64,000 nucleotides of DNA from Streptomyces werraensis. GTDB lineage: Bacteria; Actinomycetota; Actinomycetes; Streptomycetales; Streptomycetaceae. The position numbers and the translations under genes are program-made. Shown here piece by piece: positions 9,188 through 19,609 of the stretch; within the stretch, counting starts at the first letter, position 1, and each line of letters opens with the position of its first letter. The notes under the pieces are model-generated. The model had not been told where the DNA came from. It saw only the letters and a list, made by a program, of their open reading frames with translations, and did no database searches. The stretch spans positions 182,290 to 246,289 of the forward strand of contig BNBX01000004.1 in NCBI GenBank assembly GCA_014656175.1. The letters are read 5' to 3'.

Positions 9188-9481
9188 TCAGGGGGCGCGG
9201 CGGTCGCGGGCGCCGAGGCCCTCGTCGTCGCTGTCCACCCACAGCGACACGTCGTAGGGAGTGTCGGAGATCGTCACGAGGTCGGGCCGCTTGGCCGGGC
9301 CCGCCGCGCCGACGGCGGTCTCCCGGAGCAGCGCGAGGCTCTCGCGCAGGTGGTTGGTGTCGGAGCGGACGCGGCGCAGCTCCATACTGCCGCTGCCCAG
9401 CTGCTTCTCCAGGCGCCCCACCGACCTGAGCAGGTCGTCGAGGCAGCGCTGGACGGTCGCCAGTTCATCGTGCACGGACAT
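9188..9481 (-). CDS. small coiled-coil protein heading the sdh operon
   Basis: 97 residues, no signal peptide or membrane helix. Residues 1-60 form a heptad-rich coiled coil (ELATVQRCLDDLLRSVGRLE), followed by a short acidic tail (WVDSDDEGLG). Not assigned to a named family. ATG 9481 is preceded by GGAAGTGAGG. It lies upstream of and in line with sdhC-A-B with a 62-base gap, so it is probably co-transcribed; a role linked to the dehydrogenase is only inferred from position. Confidence 0.75.
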   Translation of the reverse strand: MSVHDELATVQRCLDDLLRSVGRLEKQLGSGSMELRRVRSDTNHLRESLALLRETAVGAAGPAKRPDLVTISDTPYDVSLWVDSDDEGLGARDRRAP

Positions 9482-9792
9482 GACGTGACCTCACTTCCAC
9501 GGGTCCTTCAGGCCCAAGGCGGTGCAACGGTCATGCGCCTGCGAGTGTTGCGCGTCACACCTTGCGCTGTGAAGGGATGTGCATCGATTGGCCGAGGCGC
9601 ATGGGTGCATCGTCCGGTGCGAAGCCGCGTGGCGCCGGGTACGTTGCGCCGCACGGGTGGGCTTGGCGTCCGTGGCCGCCGTGTCGGCCGGGAACGCGGA
9701 ACCCCTTCCTCTTCAGTGGGCCGCATACATCGGATGAACGCCCTATACCAAGTGTGATCACCATGCCCGCGGCTTTCCGGAGGTATCCAGAG
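9482..9792. promoter_or_regulatory. divergent control region of the sdh operon and the LpqW-like lipoprotein gene
   Basis: 311 bases without a gene between oppositely oriented starts. It must contain promoters for both units. A TCACA...TGTGA inverted repeat (arms separated by 8 bases) lies around 9554-9571, but it does not fit the Rex or Crp consensus as I know them. No confident -35/-10 pairs were found. Confidence 0.45.
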
Positions 9793-12012
9793 ATGTCCCA
9801 CGACGGCATCGGCCCGCGCGCTGTCCTGCGCTCGGTCGCCTTCCTCACCGCCGGCATGCTCACGGTGCCCGCCCTGGCCGGATGCGGTTCCGAGGACCCG
9901 GCGGGCGAGCCCCTCGCGGGCGCGGACGTCGCGGCCGCGGACCGGTCCGACATCGCCGACGGCGGGACCCTGCGCTGGGCCGTGGACACCGTCCCGGACA
10001 CCCTGAACACCTTCCAGGCCGACGCCGACACCACCACCGCCCGGATCGCCGAAGCCGTCCTGCCGTCGATGTACCGCACGGACGGCCGGGGCCGGGCGGT
10101 GCGCAACGCCGACTACCTGGCCTCCGCGGACGTCGTCGACACCGAGCCCAAGCAGGTGGTCGTCTACCGGCTCGCCCAGCAGGCCGTCTGGAGCGACGGC
10201 CGGGAGATCGGCGCCGCCGACTTCGCCGCCCAGTGGCGCGCCCTGTCCGGCAAGGACACCGCCTACTGGACCGCCCGCAACGCCGGCTACGACCGCATCG
10301 AGAAGGTCGAGCGGGGCAGGAACGACCTCGAGGTCAAGGTCACCTTCAGCCGCCCCTACGCCGACTGGAAGTCGCTGTTCAGCCCGCTCTACCCCAAGGA
10401 GGTCATGGGCGCCCCGGACTCCTTCAACGACGGGGCGCGCAAGAAGCTCAAGGTCACCGCCGGGCCGTTCACGGTGGACAAGGTGGACACCAAGGAGGAC
10501 GAGGTCGTCCTCACCCGCAATCCCCGCTGGTGGGGCAGGGTCGCCAGGCTGCAGAAGATCGTGCTGCGCGCCGTGCCGCACGACAAGCGCGTCTCCGCGC
10601 TCAGCGACGGCACCCTCGACCTGGCCGAGATCGACCCCGAGGCCGCCCGGCGCATCACGGTCGCCGCCCTGCCGCAGGACGGGAACACGCCCCTGATGGG
10701 CCCCGAGGCCGACCGTTCCGCCGCGGACGCGCTGCACTCCTGGGCAGTCGCCAACGGCTCCGACGAGGACGCCGCCGACGAGGAGATCTCCGCCCGCGAG
10801 AAGCTGCGCAAGAAGGCGGAGAAGTACGCGCGGCAGCAGAAGGCGCTCGGCGGCTTCGAGGTGCGCAAGTCCCTCGAGCCCGCCTACACCCAGCTCGCCC
10901 TCAACGGCGCCGAGGGTCCCCTGTCCGACGAGCGGGTCCGCCGCGCCGTGGCCCGCGCCCTGGACCGTGAGGACCTCGCCGGGGCCGTGCTGAAGCCGCT
11001 CGGCCTGCCCGCCGAGCCCGTCGGCAGCCATCTGGCGCTGTCCGGCCAGGCCGCCTACTCCGACAGCAGCGGCGCCCTCGGCAAGCCCGACGCCAAGGAG
11101 GCCCGGGCGCTCCTGTCGGACGCCGGGTGGGTGCCGGGCGGCCCGGTGAAGGAGGAGAAGGACTCGAAGAAGGACGAGGGCGAGGAGGCGGCCGGCTCCG
11201 AGGCAGACAAGGAGGACACGAAGGACTCGGGCGGCTCGGAGGACTCCGGCGACGGCGACGACGGCACCTACGTCGTCGGCGAGGACGACGGCAGGAACCA
11301 CGGGACGGGTGACGGCAAGGCCCCGCACGACTCCGGCACCGGTCAGCTGAAGCAGGGCGGCGCCCCCGCCGGCGCCTACGCACCCAAGGGCACCGCGGCA
11401 CCGGCCCGCGCGGACACGGCCCCGGTCGCCAAGGACGGCAAGGCGCTGGTGCTGCGGTTCGTGCTGCCGTCGGGGCCGGGCTCGAAGACGCTGGAGACGG
11501 TGGCCGGCCGGATCGCGGAGATGCTGGAGAAGATCGGCATCCGCGCCGACATCTCCAAGGTCGACAACGACAGCTACTTCAAGGACCACATCGCGTCAGG
11601 CGACTTCGACCTGGCCCTCTACTCCTGGCCCGCGACCGCCTTCCCCGCCACCGACGCCCGCCCGGTCTACTCCAAGCCGGTCCCGGCCGCCGACGGCTCG
11701 CTGAACGTGGAGCAGAACTGGACGCGGGTCGGCACCGACCAGGTCGACCAGCTCTTCGACCAGGCCATCGCCACCCTCGACGACTCCGAGCGCCGCGACC
11801 TGATCCGCAAGGCCGACTCCCGGATCTGGGCGGCGGCCGGCTCCATCCCCCTCTACCAGCGCCCGCAGCTGGTCGCGGCCCGCAAGAACCTCGCCAACGC
11901 CGGCGCCTTCGGCTTCGCCACGCCGGTCTACGAGGACATGGGCTTCCTGAAGAAGTCGGCGCAGGGGCCGGAGGGGTCGCCGGGGGCGGAGAACAGCGAC
12001 TCCGGAAGCTGA
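9793..12012 (+). CDS. LpqW-like family 5 substrate-binding lipoprotein (orphan)
   Basis: 739 residues, extracytoplasmic lipoprotein: signal peptide with the lipobox LAGC (Cys31), then an SBP_bac_5 fold (GGTLRWAVDTVPDTLNTF near the N-terminus). ATG 9793 follows GGAGG at 9779-9783. No permease or ATPase gene is attached, unlike the two complete importers downstream. The neighbour typA and the family resemble M. tuberculosis lpqW (Rv1166, next to typA Rv1165), a lipoprotein linked to cell-envelope glycolipid synthesis, so a non-transport role is possible. Odd feature: about 100 residues of Lys/Glu/Asp/Gly-rich low-complexity sequence (about 451-550) are inserted in the second lobe. Confidence 0.85.
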   Translation: MSHDGIGPRAVLRSVAFLTAGMLTVPALAGCGSEDPAGEPLAGADVAAADRSDIADGGTLRWAVDTVPDTLNTFQADADTTTARIAEAVLPSMYRTDGRGRAVRNADYLASADVVDTEPKQVVVYRLAQQAVWSDGREIGAADFAAQWRALSGKDTAYWTARNAGYDRIEKVERGRNDLEVKVTFSRPYADWKSLFSPLYPKEVMGAPDSFNDGARKKLKVTAGPFTVDKVDTKEDEVVLTRNPRWWGRVARLQKIVLRAVPHDKRVSALSDGTLDLAEIDPEAARRITVAALPQDGNTPLMGPEADRSAADALHSWAVANGSDEDAADEEISAREKLRKKAEKYARQQKALGGFEVRKSLEPAYTQLALNGAEGPLSDERVRRAVARALDREDLAGAVLKPLGLPAEPVGSHLALSGQAAYSDSSGALGKPDAKEARALLSDAGWVPGGPVKEEKDSKKDEGEEAAGSEADKEDTKDSGGSEDSGDGDDGTYVVGEDDGRNHGTGDGKAPHDSGTGQLKQGGAPAGAYAPKGTAAPARADTAPVAKDGKALVLRFVLPSGPGSKTLETVAGRIAEMLEKIGIRADISKVDNDSYFKDHIASGDFDLALYSWPATAFPATDARPVYSKPVPAADGSLNVEQNWTRVGTDQVDQLFDQAIATLDDSERRDLIRKADSRIWAAAGSIPLYQRPQLVAARKNLANAGAFGFATPVYEDMGFLKKSAQGPEGSPGAENSDSGS

Positions 12013-12033
12013 CCCCGGACCGGCCGGAGACGC

Positions 12034-12074
12034 GACGCGGCCCGGCGCCCCCACGAGGGGCGCCGGGCCGCGTC
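12034..12074. terminator. bidirectional hairpin terminator
   Basis: A perfect 18-bp stem (12034-12051 with 12057-12074) around the loop CACGA, between the convergent LpqW-like gene and typA. It is GC-rich without a U-tract, as is normal in Streptomyces. Confidence 0.85.
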
Positions 12075-12092
12075 GGCTGCGCGGTGCGGTGA

Positions 12093-14009
<1,917 letters not shown>

Positions 14010-14499
14010 GAAAGGCGTACTCCCGGAGGTGGTGAAGGTTGCCCGCCGCAGACGTCTGTGGTGCGAGGGCCCTGCCGGGCTGGACACGCCTCGGCCTTCC
14101 TCCATGGTACGGGGCCGCCACCCCGTATGCCCGCGCGTGCCGGGGGGCCGGTGCCCGGGGCGGCCGGCACCCGGGGCGGGGGACGTCTCCGGGCGGTCGC
14201 ACGTGCTTCCGGCAAACGCAACATCTCGTTCGCATATCGGTGATCACGCGTGCGGGTTTCGGACATGTAAACCGAAAATGCGCGCCGAATGTCCGAATTG
14301 TCGAATTCGGTTGAGATGTGTCAAGCGCGCGCAGGTGTCGATCTCTGCAATATTTCCTCAAAAAAACGACGGTAGGGAGATCCCTATGTCGTACGCCCTT
14401 GACGCGCGTTGAGTCTCTTGGCGAAAGTTCCCCCAAACCGCAGTACCTGCCGGTATCTGCGCTGCGCTCAACTCTCCAACCCCCCGGGGGACGAACACG
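14010..14499. promoter_or_regulatory. divergent typA/bldKA control region
   Basis: 490 bases without a gene, unusually AT-rich for this chromosome in its central part (14200-14400). It holds a cluster of CCGAA motifs (next entry), a TAGGGA-GA-TCCCTA palindrome at 14373-14386, and an AT-rich tract around 14347-14367. TTGACG at 14399-14404 resembles a -35 but has no good -10 at the right distance. A TGGCGAAAGT at 14419-14428 is one mismatch from the AdpA consensus as I remember it. Confidence 0.55.
14293..14310. promoter_or_regulatory. CCGAATT-GTCG-AATTCGG operator-like palindrome upstream of bldKA
   Basis: Perfect 7-bp arms separated by 4 bases, preceded at 14285-14290 by another CCGAAT in direct orientation and at about 14271 by ACCGAAAAT. 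The spacing suggests several monomer sites for one DNA-binding protein. It is about 190 bases upstream of bldKA and could equally serve typA. Confidence 0.45.
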
Positions 14500-15540
14500 A
14501 TGACCAGTCCAACTAAGGCTGAGGACTCCGGGTCCGCGGCTGTCTTGGACCCCGAGCTCACGGCGACCGACGATGTCGTCAAGGGCGAGAAGCAGCCCGA
14601 GGGTCGGTCCCCCGGCCAGTTGATGTGGCAGCGCTTCAAGCGCGACCGTACCGGGGTCGTCTCCGCGTGCGTAGTGATTTTCTTCTTCGTGGTCGCCGCT
14701 TGTGCCCCGCTCATCGCGAAGCTGTACGGGAAGAACCCCTACACGCTGTACGCCCAGGAGCCGGAGTACCCGTTCCTCCTGGACGACTTCGCCATGCCGA
14801 CCGGTTCCTTCGGCGGCATGTCGGGCGACTTCTGGTTCGGCGTGGAGCCGAAGCTGGGCCGTGACGTGTTCACCATGCTGCTCTACGGCATGCGGACCTC
14901 GCTGTACATGGCCGTGGTCGTCACCGTGCTGTGTGTGGCGACGGGCGTGATCATCGGCATGGTCAGCGGGTACTTCGGCGGCCGGGTGGACTACTGGCTG
15001 GGACGGGTCACGGACTTCTTCCTGGCCTTCCCGAGCCAGCTGTTCTTCATCGCCTTCATGCCCGTCGTGACCGCCATGTTCGTCTCTCCCGCGGATGAGA
15101 CCCCCACCTATCTGCGGGCCGTGGCGATCATCCTGGTGATGTGGTTCCTCGGCTGGATGGGCCTGGCCCGTCTGGTGCGCAGTTCCGTACTGTCGCTGGC
15201 GGAGAGGGAGTTCGTGGAGGCGGCCAAGGTGTCCGGTGCTTCTCCCTGGCGCATCGTGCGCAAGGAGATCCTGCCGAACATCGTCACCCCGATTCTGGTG
15301 CAGGCCACCTACATCCTCCCCAGCACGATCCTCACCATCGCCTTCCTCTCGTTCATCGGTGTCGGCTTCGTCGAGCCGACCCCCGACTGGGGCCGGATGT
15401 TCGCCGTCGGCGCCGACGTGTACGAGCAGGACCCGATGTTCATGTTCTTCCCGGGCGTGGCGCTGGTGACCTTCGTTCTCGCCTTCAACCTTCTCGGAGA
15501 CTCCGTCCGGGACGCATTCGACCCCAAGACCGGACGCTGA
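14500..15540 (+). CDS. bldKA: BldKA, DppC/OppC-type peptide ABC transporter permease
   Basis: 346 residues. A 50-residue cytoplasmic N-terminus leads into an OppC_N segment (LMWQRFKRDRTG) and TM1 (about 53-73); the EAA-type coupling loop is EAAKVSGASPWRIVRKEILP (about 240-259), and the end LGDSVRDAFDPK is typical of DppC permeases. With bldKB-E it forms the oligopeptide importer needed for aerial development in S. coelicolor (the BldK importer of an extracellular signal). The assignment rests on gene order (C-type permease first, then binding protein, B-type permease, two ATPases) and the neighbourhood. GGGGGA lies upstream of ATG 14500. Confidence 0.88.
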   Translation: MTSPTKAEDSGSAAVLDPELTATDDVVKGEKQPEGRSPGQLMWQRFKRDRTGVVSACVVIFFFVVAACAPLIAKLYGKNPYTLYAQEPEYPFLLDDFAMPTGSFGGMSGDFWFGVEPKLGRDVFTMLLYGMRTSLYMAVVVTVLCVATGVIIGMVSGYFGGRVDYWLGRVTDFFLAFPSQLFFIAFMPVVTAMFVSPADETPTYLRAVAIILVMWFLGWMGLARLVRSSVLSLAEREFVEAAKVSGASPWRIVRKEILPNIVTPILVQATYILPSTILTIAFLSFIGVGFVEPTPDWGRMFAVGADVYEQDPMFMFFPGVALVTFVLAFNLLGDSVRDAFDPKTGR

Positions 15541-15640
15541 TCGTCCATTGGTGGTGGGGGAGCTGCCGCCCCCGTGCCGGGTGACCGGACCGTCAGGCAG
15601 CACTCGTGGACAACTAACGACAGGTAGGTGCATCGGCATC

Positions 15641-17443
15641 ATGAAGCCCATCAGAACGCGCACCACGCGCGCCATCGCCGTGGCCATCGTGGCCGGCTCT
15701 CTGGCCCTGACCGGCTGCTCCGGCAACGACAACGGCGGCGGCAAGGGCAAGAGCGACGCGAAGTCCCAGAAGGACGCCGCCGAGCAGCAGGACCCTGTCG
15801 CGTACGGTGACGCCGCCGCCTCCACCGGCCCCGCCGAGGAGGTCCCCGGCGCCAAGTCCGGCGGTTTCATCAACGTCTACATGCAGTCGGACCTGTCCCA
15901 CATGGACCCGGGTCAGATCTACGTCAGCGACGCGGGCCAGTTCGCCAACCTGATCCACCGCGGTCTGACCAACTTCCAGGAGGACGAGAAGGGCAACCTG
16001 ACGGTCGTCGGTGACATCGCCACCGACTCCGGCAAGTCCTCCGACGGCGGCAAGACCTGGACGTACACGCTCAAGGACGGCATCAAGGACGAGGACGGCA
16101 ACGTCATCACCTCGGCCGACGTCCGCCACACCATCGAGCGTCTGTACTCGAAGGTCATCTTCGACGGCCCGACCTACGTCCAGTCCTGGCTCTCGGGCAA
16201 CGACTACCGCAAGGCGCTGCCGGACGGCCCCTACAAGGGCAAGCACCTGCCGGACTCCGTGCTGGAGACCCCGGACGACAAGACGGTCGTCTTCCACTTC
16301 GACCAGCCGCGCCCGGACCTCCCGCAGGCCCTGGCCATGGCCGGTTACGCCATCGTGCCCCAGAAGCAGGACACGAAGGAGAAGTACGACGACGCCCCGG
16401 CGGCGCTCGGCCCCTACAAGATCGCCGAGTACAAGGCCGGCAAGTCGATGAAGCTGGTCAAGAACGACCAGTGGGACCCGAAGACGGACTCGGTGCGCCA
16501 CCAGTACGTCGACGGCTACAACTTCACCTCGACGATCGACCAGCCCAGCCAGACCAAGCGTCTGATCGCCGACCAGGGCGAGGCCAAGAACGCCATCCAG
16601 TTCACGGACTCGGTCGACCCGGCGCAGCTGTCCACGGTCATCAGCGACCCGGACGCCAAGAAGCGCACCGTCCAGGGCTACCAGCCCTACGTGTGGCAGC
16701 TCACCTTCAACCTCGACCGCGTCAAGGACAAGAAGATCCGTGACGCGATCACCTACGCCATCCCGAACCAGTCCATGGTCCAGGCGGACGGTGGCCGCTA
16801 CGGCGGTGAGGTCGCCGGCGGTCTGCTCGCCCCGACCCTGCCGAACTTCGACCCGACGTACGACCCGTTCGGCAAGCTGAAGAAGCCCAACGGCGACATC
16901 GAGAAGGCCAAGGAGCTGCTGAAGGAGGCGGGTGTCAAGGAGGGCACGAAGCTCACCTACGCCTACTCCAACACCCCGCGCGGCCAGGCCCAGCAGGTCA
17001 TCATCAAGGACGCCCTGGGCAAGATCGGCTTCGACGTCCAGGCCAAGGAGATCGACCGGGCCAGCTTCTACGAGCAGGTCGGCAAGCTGGACAACCCGTA
17101 CGACATCTACATGACCGGCTGGGGCCAGGACTGGCCGTCGGCGTCCACGGTCATCACCCCCGTGTACGACGGTGAGCTCATCCAGGACGGTGCGTCGAAC
17201 TACTCGCACATCAACGACAAGCAGGTCAACGCGCTCATCCAGAAGGCCCTGAAGCAGGAGCCGGAGGAGGCCGCCAAGACCTGGGAGCAGGCCCACAAGC
17301 GCATCGTGGAGGAGATCAACCCCGCTGCTCCGGTCTACTACTCGAAGCAGATCCAGCTCTACGGATCGAACATCGGTGGCGCCAAGTACAGCACCGAGTC
17401 GAGCTACATCGACATCAACGACCTGTACCTGAAGCAGCCGTAA
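15641..17443 (+). CDS. bldKB: BldKB, oligopeptide-binding lipoprotein
   Basis: 600 residues from ATG 15641 (GGTAGGTG upstream); the frame is open from 15548 but that extension precedes the signal peptide. Signal peptide with the lipobox LTGC, Cys26. Mature SBP_bac_5 protein of classical length: SGGFINVYMQSDLSHMDPGQ near the N-terminus, RDAITYAIPNQSMV helix, DIYMTGWGQDWPSASTV in the C-terminal lobe. It captures extracellular peptides and delivers them to BldKA/BldKC. It sits between the two permease genes, which is unusual for Opp operons but characteristic of bldK. A strong hairpin follows the stop. Confidence 0.9.
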   Translation: MKPIRTRTTRAIAVAIVAGSLALTGCSGNDNGGGKGKSDAKSQKDAAEQQDPVAYGDAAASTGPAEEVPGAKSGGFINVYMQSDLSHMDPGQIYVSDAGQFANLIHRGLTNFQEDEKGNLTVVGDIATDSGKSSDGGKTWTYTLKDGIKDEDGNVITSADVRHTIERLYSKVIFDGPTYVQSWLSGNDYRKALPDGPYKGKHLPDSVLETPDDKTVVFHFDQPRPDLPQALAMAGYAIVPQKQDTKEKYDDAPAALGPYKIAEYKAGKSMKLVKNDQWDPKTDSVRHQYVDGYNFTSTIDQPSQTKRLIADQGEAKNAIQFTDSVDPAQLSTVISDPDAKKRTVQGYQPYVWQLTFNLDRVKDKKIRDAITYAIPNQSMVQADGGRYGGEVAGGLLAPTLPNFDPTYDPFGKLKKPNGDIEKAKELLKEAGVKEGTKLTYAYSNTPRGQAQQVIIKDALGKIGFDVQAKEIDRASFYEQVGKLDNPYDIYMTGWGQDWPSASTVITPVYDGELIQDGASNYSHINDKQVNALIQKALKQEPEEAAKTWEQAHKRIVEEINPAAPVYYSKQIQLYGSNIGGAKYSTESSYIDINDLYLKQP

Positions 17444-17445
17444 CC

Positions 17446-17497
17446 GTCAGCTCGGCTGACCGCGGGGGTGTGCGCCAGGCGGAGCGCACCCCCGCGG
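17446..17497 (+). terminator. double hairpin between bldKB and bldKC (attenuator or processing signal)
   Basis: GTCAGC-TCG-GCTGAC (17446-17460) is followed directly by a long stem: the arm at 17460-17475 pairs with 17484-17497 with a 2-base bulge. It lies inside the operon in the 103-base gap after the binding-protein gene. It probably reduces read-through or protects the upstream mRNA, giving more BldKB than membrane components. Confidence 0.65.
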
Positions 17498-17546
17498 ACG
17501 GTTTCCCCTCCCTGCCGCCGCGTTTCGAAGAGAGCATTCACCCGCC

Positions 17547-18524
17547 ATGCTTCAGTTCCTCATCCGCAGGCTGATCGGCGCCGTCGTCATCATGTTCCTG
17601 ATCGGCGCCTTCACGTTCTTCCTGTTCTACACGGTTCCACAGGACTTCGCTGCGCTGTCCTGCGGCAAGAACTGCTCGCCCGAGAACCTCGCCGTGATCC
17701 GCGAGAACCTGGGTCTGGACAAGCCCATCACCACCCAGTTCTGGGAGTTCATGTCGGGCATCGTGACCGGCCGTGACTTCCCGCAGGGGCACTGCTCCGC
17801 GCCGTGCCTGGGTGTCTCCTTCGACAGCGGCAACTTCGTCTGGGACTCCATCGTCGACCGTTTCCCGCTGACGCTGTCGCTGACCGTCGGCGGTCTGGTG
17901 ATCTTCCTGACCCTGGGCCTCGGTTCGGGTCTGCTCGCCGCCTGGAAGCGCGGCACCGTGGTCGACAAGATCGTCTCCGGCGCCTCGATCGTGCTGAGCT
18001 CGTTCCAGATCTACCTGCTCGGACCGATCGTCCTCGGCATCCTGGTCTACAGCTCCGGCATCATGGAGAACCCCAAGTACCACCCGTTCACCGAGAACCC
18101 GGGTGCCTGGGCCCTCGGACTGCTCATCCCCTGGGTCGTGATGGCCACCATCTTCACCGCCCAGTACACGCGTATGTCGCGCTCGACCATGATCGAGCAG
18201 CTGCAGGAGGAGCACGTCCGCACCGCGCGCGCCAAGGGCATGTCGCAGCGGTACGTCTTCTTCCGCTACGCCTGGCGCGGCTCCCTCATCCCGATCGTCA
18301 CCATCCTCGGCATCGACCTCAGCGCCCTGCTCGCGGGCGCGGTCGTCACGGAGTTCACCTTCGACCTGCCCGGCCTCGGCCGGCTCGCGGTCGACTCCTC
18401 GCTGACCAAGGACCTGCCGCTGACGATGGGCATCATGCTGTTCGGGGCGTTCTTCATCCTGATCCTGAACATCATCGTCGACCTCGCGTACGCATACATC
18501 GACCCGCGCGTGCGGCTCAGCTAG
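17547..18524 (+). CDS. bldKC: BldKC, DppB/OppB-type peptide ABC transporter permease
   Basis: 325 residues. TM1 (about 9-29) follows the typical LIRRLIGAVVIMFLIGAFTF start; the coupling loop is ARAKGMSQRYVFFRYAWRGS and the C-terminus LAYAYIDPRVRLS matches DppB proteins. The large first outer loop contains two Cys pairs (C39/C43 and C83/C87), suggesting disulfides on the outer face. Its stop codon overlaps the ribosome site of bldKD. Confidence 0.9.
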   Translation: MLQFLIRRLIGAVVIMFLIGAFTFFLFYTVPQDFAALSCGKNCSPENLAVIRENLGLDKPITTQFWEFMSGIVTGRDFPQGHCSAPCLGVSFDSGNFVWDSIVDRFPLTLSLTVGGLVIFLTLGLGSGLLAAWKRGTVVDKIVSGASIVLSSFQIYLLGPIVLGILVYSSGIMENPKYHPFTENPGAWALGLLIPWVVMATIFTAQYTRMSRSTMIEQLQEEHVRTARAKGMSQRYVFFRYAWRGSLIPIVTILGIDLSALLAGAVVTEFTFDLPGLGRLAVDSSLTKDLPLTMGIMLFGAFFILILNIIVDLAYAYIDPRVRLS

Positions 18525-18534
18525 GAGAAACACC

Positions 18535-19596
18535 GTGACCACACTGACCAAGACCGAAGGCGACAAGGCCCCGACCGGGCCTGGCTCCTTCCTCTCGGTC
18601 CGCGACCTGCGGGTGCGGTTCTCCACCGAGGACGGCATCGTCAAGGCGGTCGACGGACTGTCCTTCGACGTCGAGCGCGGCAAGACCCTCGGCATCGTGG
18701 GCGAATCGGGCTCCGGCAAGTCCGTGACCAACCTGACCGTCCTCGGTCTGCACAACCCCAAGAGCACCACCGTCGAGGGCGAGATCCTCCTCGAGGGGCA
18801 GGACCTGGTCACCGCCTCCGAGAAGGAGATGGAGAAGCTCCGCGGCAACAAGGTCGCGATGATCTTCCAGGACCCGCTGACGGCGCTCTCGCCGTACTAC
18901 ACGGTGGGCCGGCAGATCGCCGAGCCGTTCATGAAGCACACCGGCGCCTCCAAGAAGGAGGCACGGGAGCGGGCGATCGAGATGCTGACCAAGGTCGGCA
19001 TCCCGCAGCCCAGGACCCGTGTGGACGACTACCCGCACCAGTTCTCCGGCGGTATGCGCCAGCGCGCCATGATCGCCATGGCGCTGGTCTGCGACCCCGA
19101 CCTGCTGATCGCCGACGAGCCGACCACGGCCCTGGACGTGACGGTCCAGGCGCAGATCCTCGACCTGCTCAAGGACCTCCAGCAGGAGTTCGGGTCCGCG
19201 ATCATCTTCATCACCCACGACCTCGGCGTCATCTCCGACATGGCCGACGACCTGCTGGTGATGTACTCGGGCCGGGCCGTGGAGCGCGGCAGCGTCCGCG
19301 AAGTGCTGCGCGCGCCCAGGCACCCCTACACCTGGGGCCTGCTCAGCTCGATGCCGCGCCTCGGCGGCGACACCTCGCAGGCGCTCAACCCGATCCCCGG
19401 ATCGCCGCCCAGCCTGCTGAACCCGCCCTCCGGCTGCCCCTTCCACCCGCGCTGTGCCTTCACGGACAAGGTGTCGGGCAACCGCTGCAGCACCGAGCGC
19501 CCGGCGCTCGGCGAGGGCCGTGCCGCTGCCTGCCACCTGACGGCGGAGCAGAAGCAGACCATATTCATCGACACGATCCAGCCCCGGCTGCGCTAG
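18535..19596 (+). CDS. bldKD: BldKD, DppD/OppD-type peptide transport ATPase
   Basis: 353 residues. Walker A GESGSGKS (about 56-63), signature FSGGMRQR (about 169-176), Walker B LLIADEP, H-loop FITHDLG, and the C-terminal oligopeptide-transport extension with CPFHPRC (about 301), a possible Fe-S or structural Cys motif. GTG 18535 is preceded by AGGAGAAA, which starts within the stop codon of bldKC. It pairs with BldKE to energise import. Confidence 0.92.
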   Translation: MTTLTKTEGDKAPTGPGSFLSVRDLRVRFSTEDGIVKAVDGLSFDVERGKTLGIVGESGSGKSVTNLTVLGLHNPKSTTVEGEILLEGQDLVTASEKEMEKLRGNKVAMIFQDPLTALSPYYTVGRQIAEPFMKHTGASKKEARERAIEMLTKVGIPQPRTRVDDYPHQFSGGMRQRAMIAMALVCDPDLLIADEPTTALDVTVQAQILDLLKDLQQEFGSAIIFITHDLGVISDMADDLLVMYSGRAVERGSVREVLRAPRHPYTWGLLSSMPRLGGDTSQALNPIPGSPPSLLNPPSGCPFHPRCAFTDKVSGNRCSTERPALGEGRAAACHLTAEQKQTIFIDTIQPRLR

Positions 19597-19609
19597 GGAG
19601 ATCCGAGAC

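Noticed and set aside
9554-9571. Rex or Crp binding site before the sdh operon
   Set aside because: The dyad is TCACA-N8-TGTGA, the reverse arrangement of Crp and not matching the Rex consensus.
14399-14428. Standard -35/-10 promoter starting with TTGACG for bldKA
   Set aside because: No acceptable -10 at 16-19 bases; kept only as a remark in the control-region entry.
15614-17296. A 560-codon minus-strand frame opposite bldKB
   Set aside because: Leu/Val/Gly/Asp-rich antisense shadow; bldKB has a signal peptide, lipobox and family motifs.
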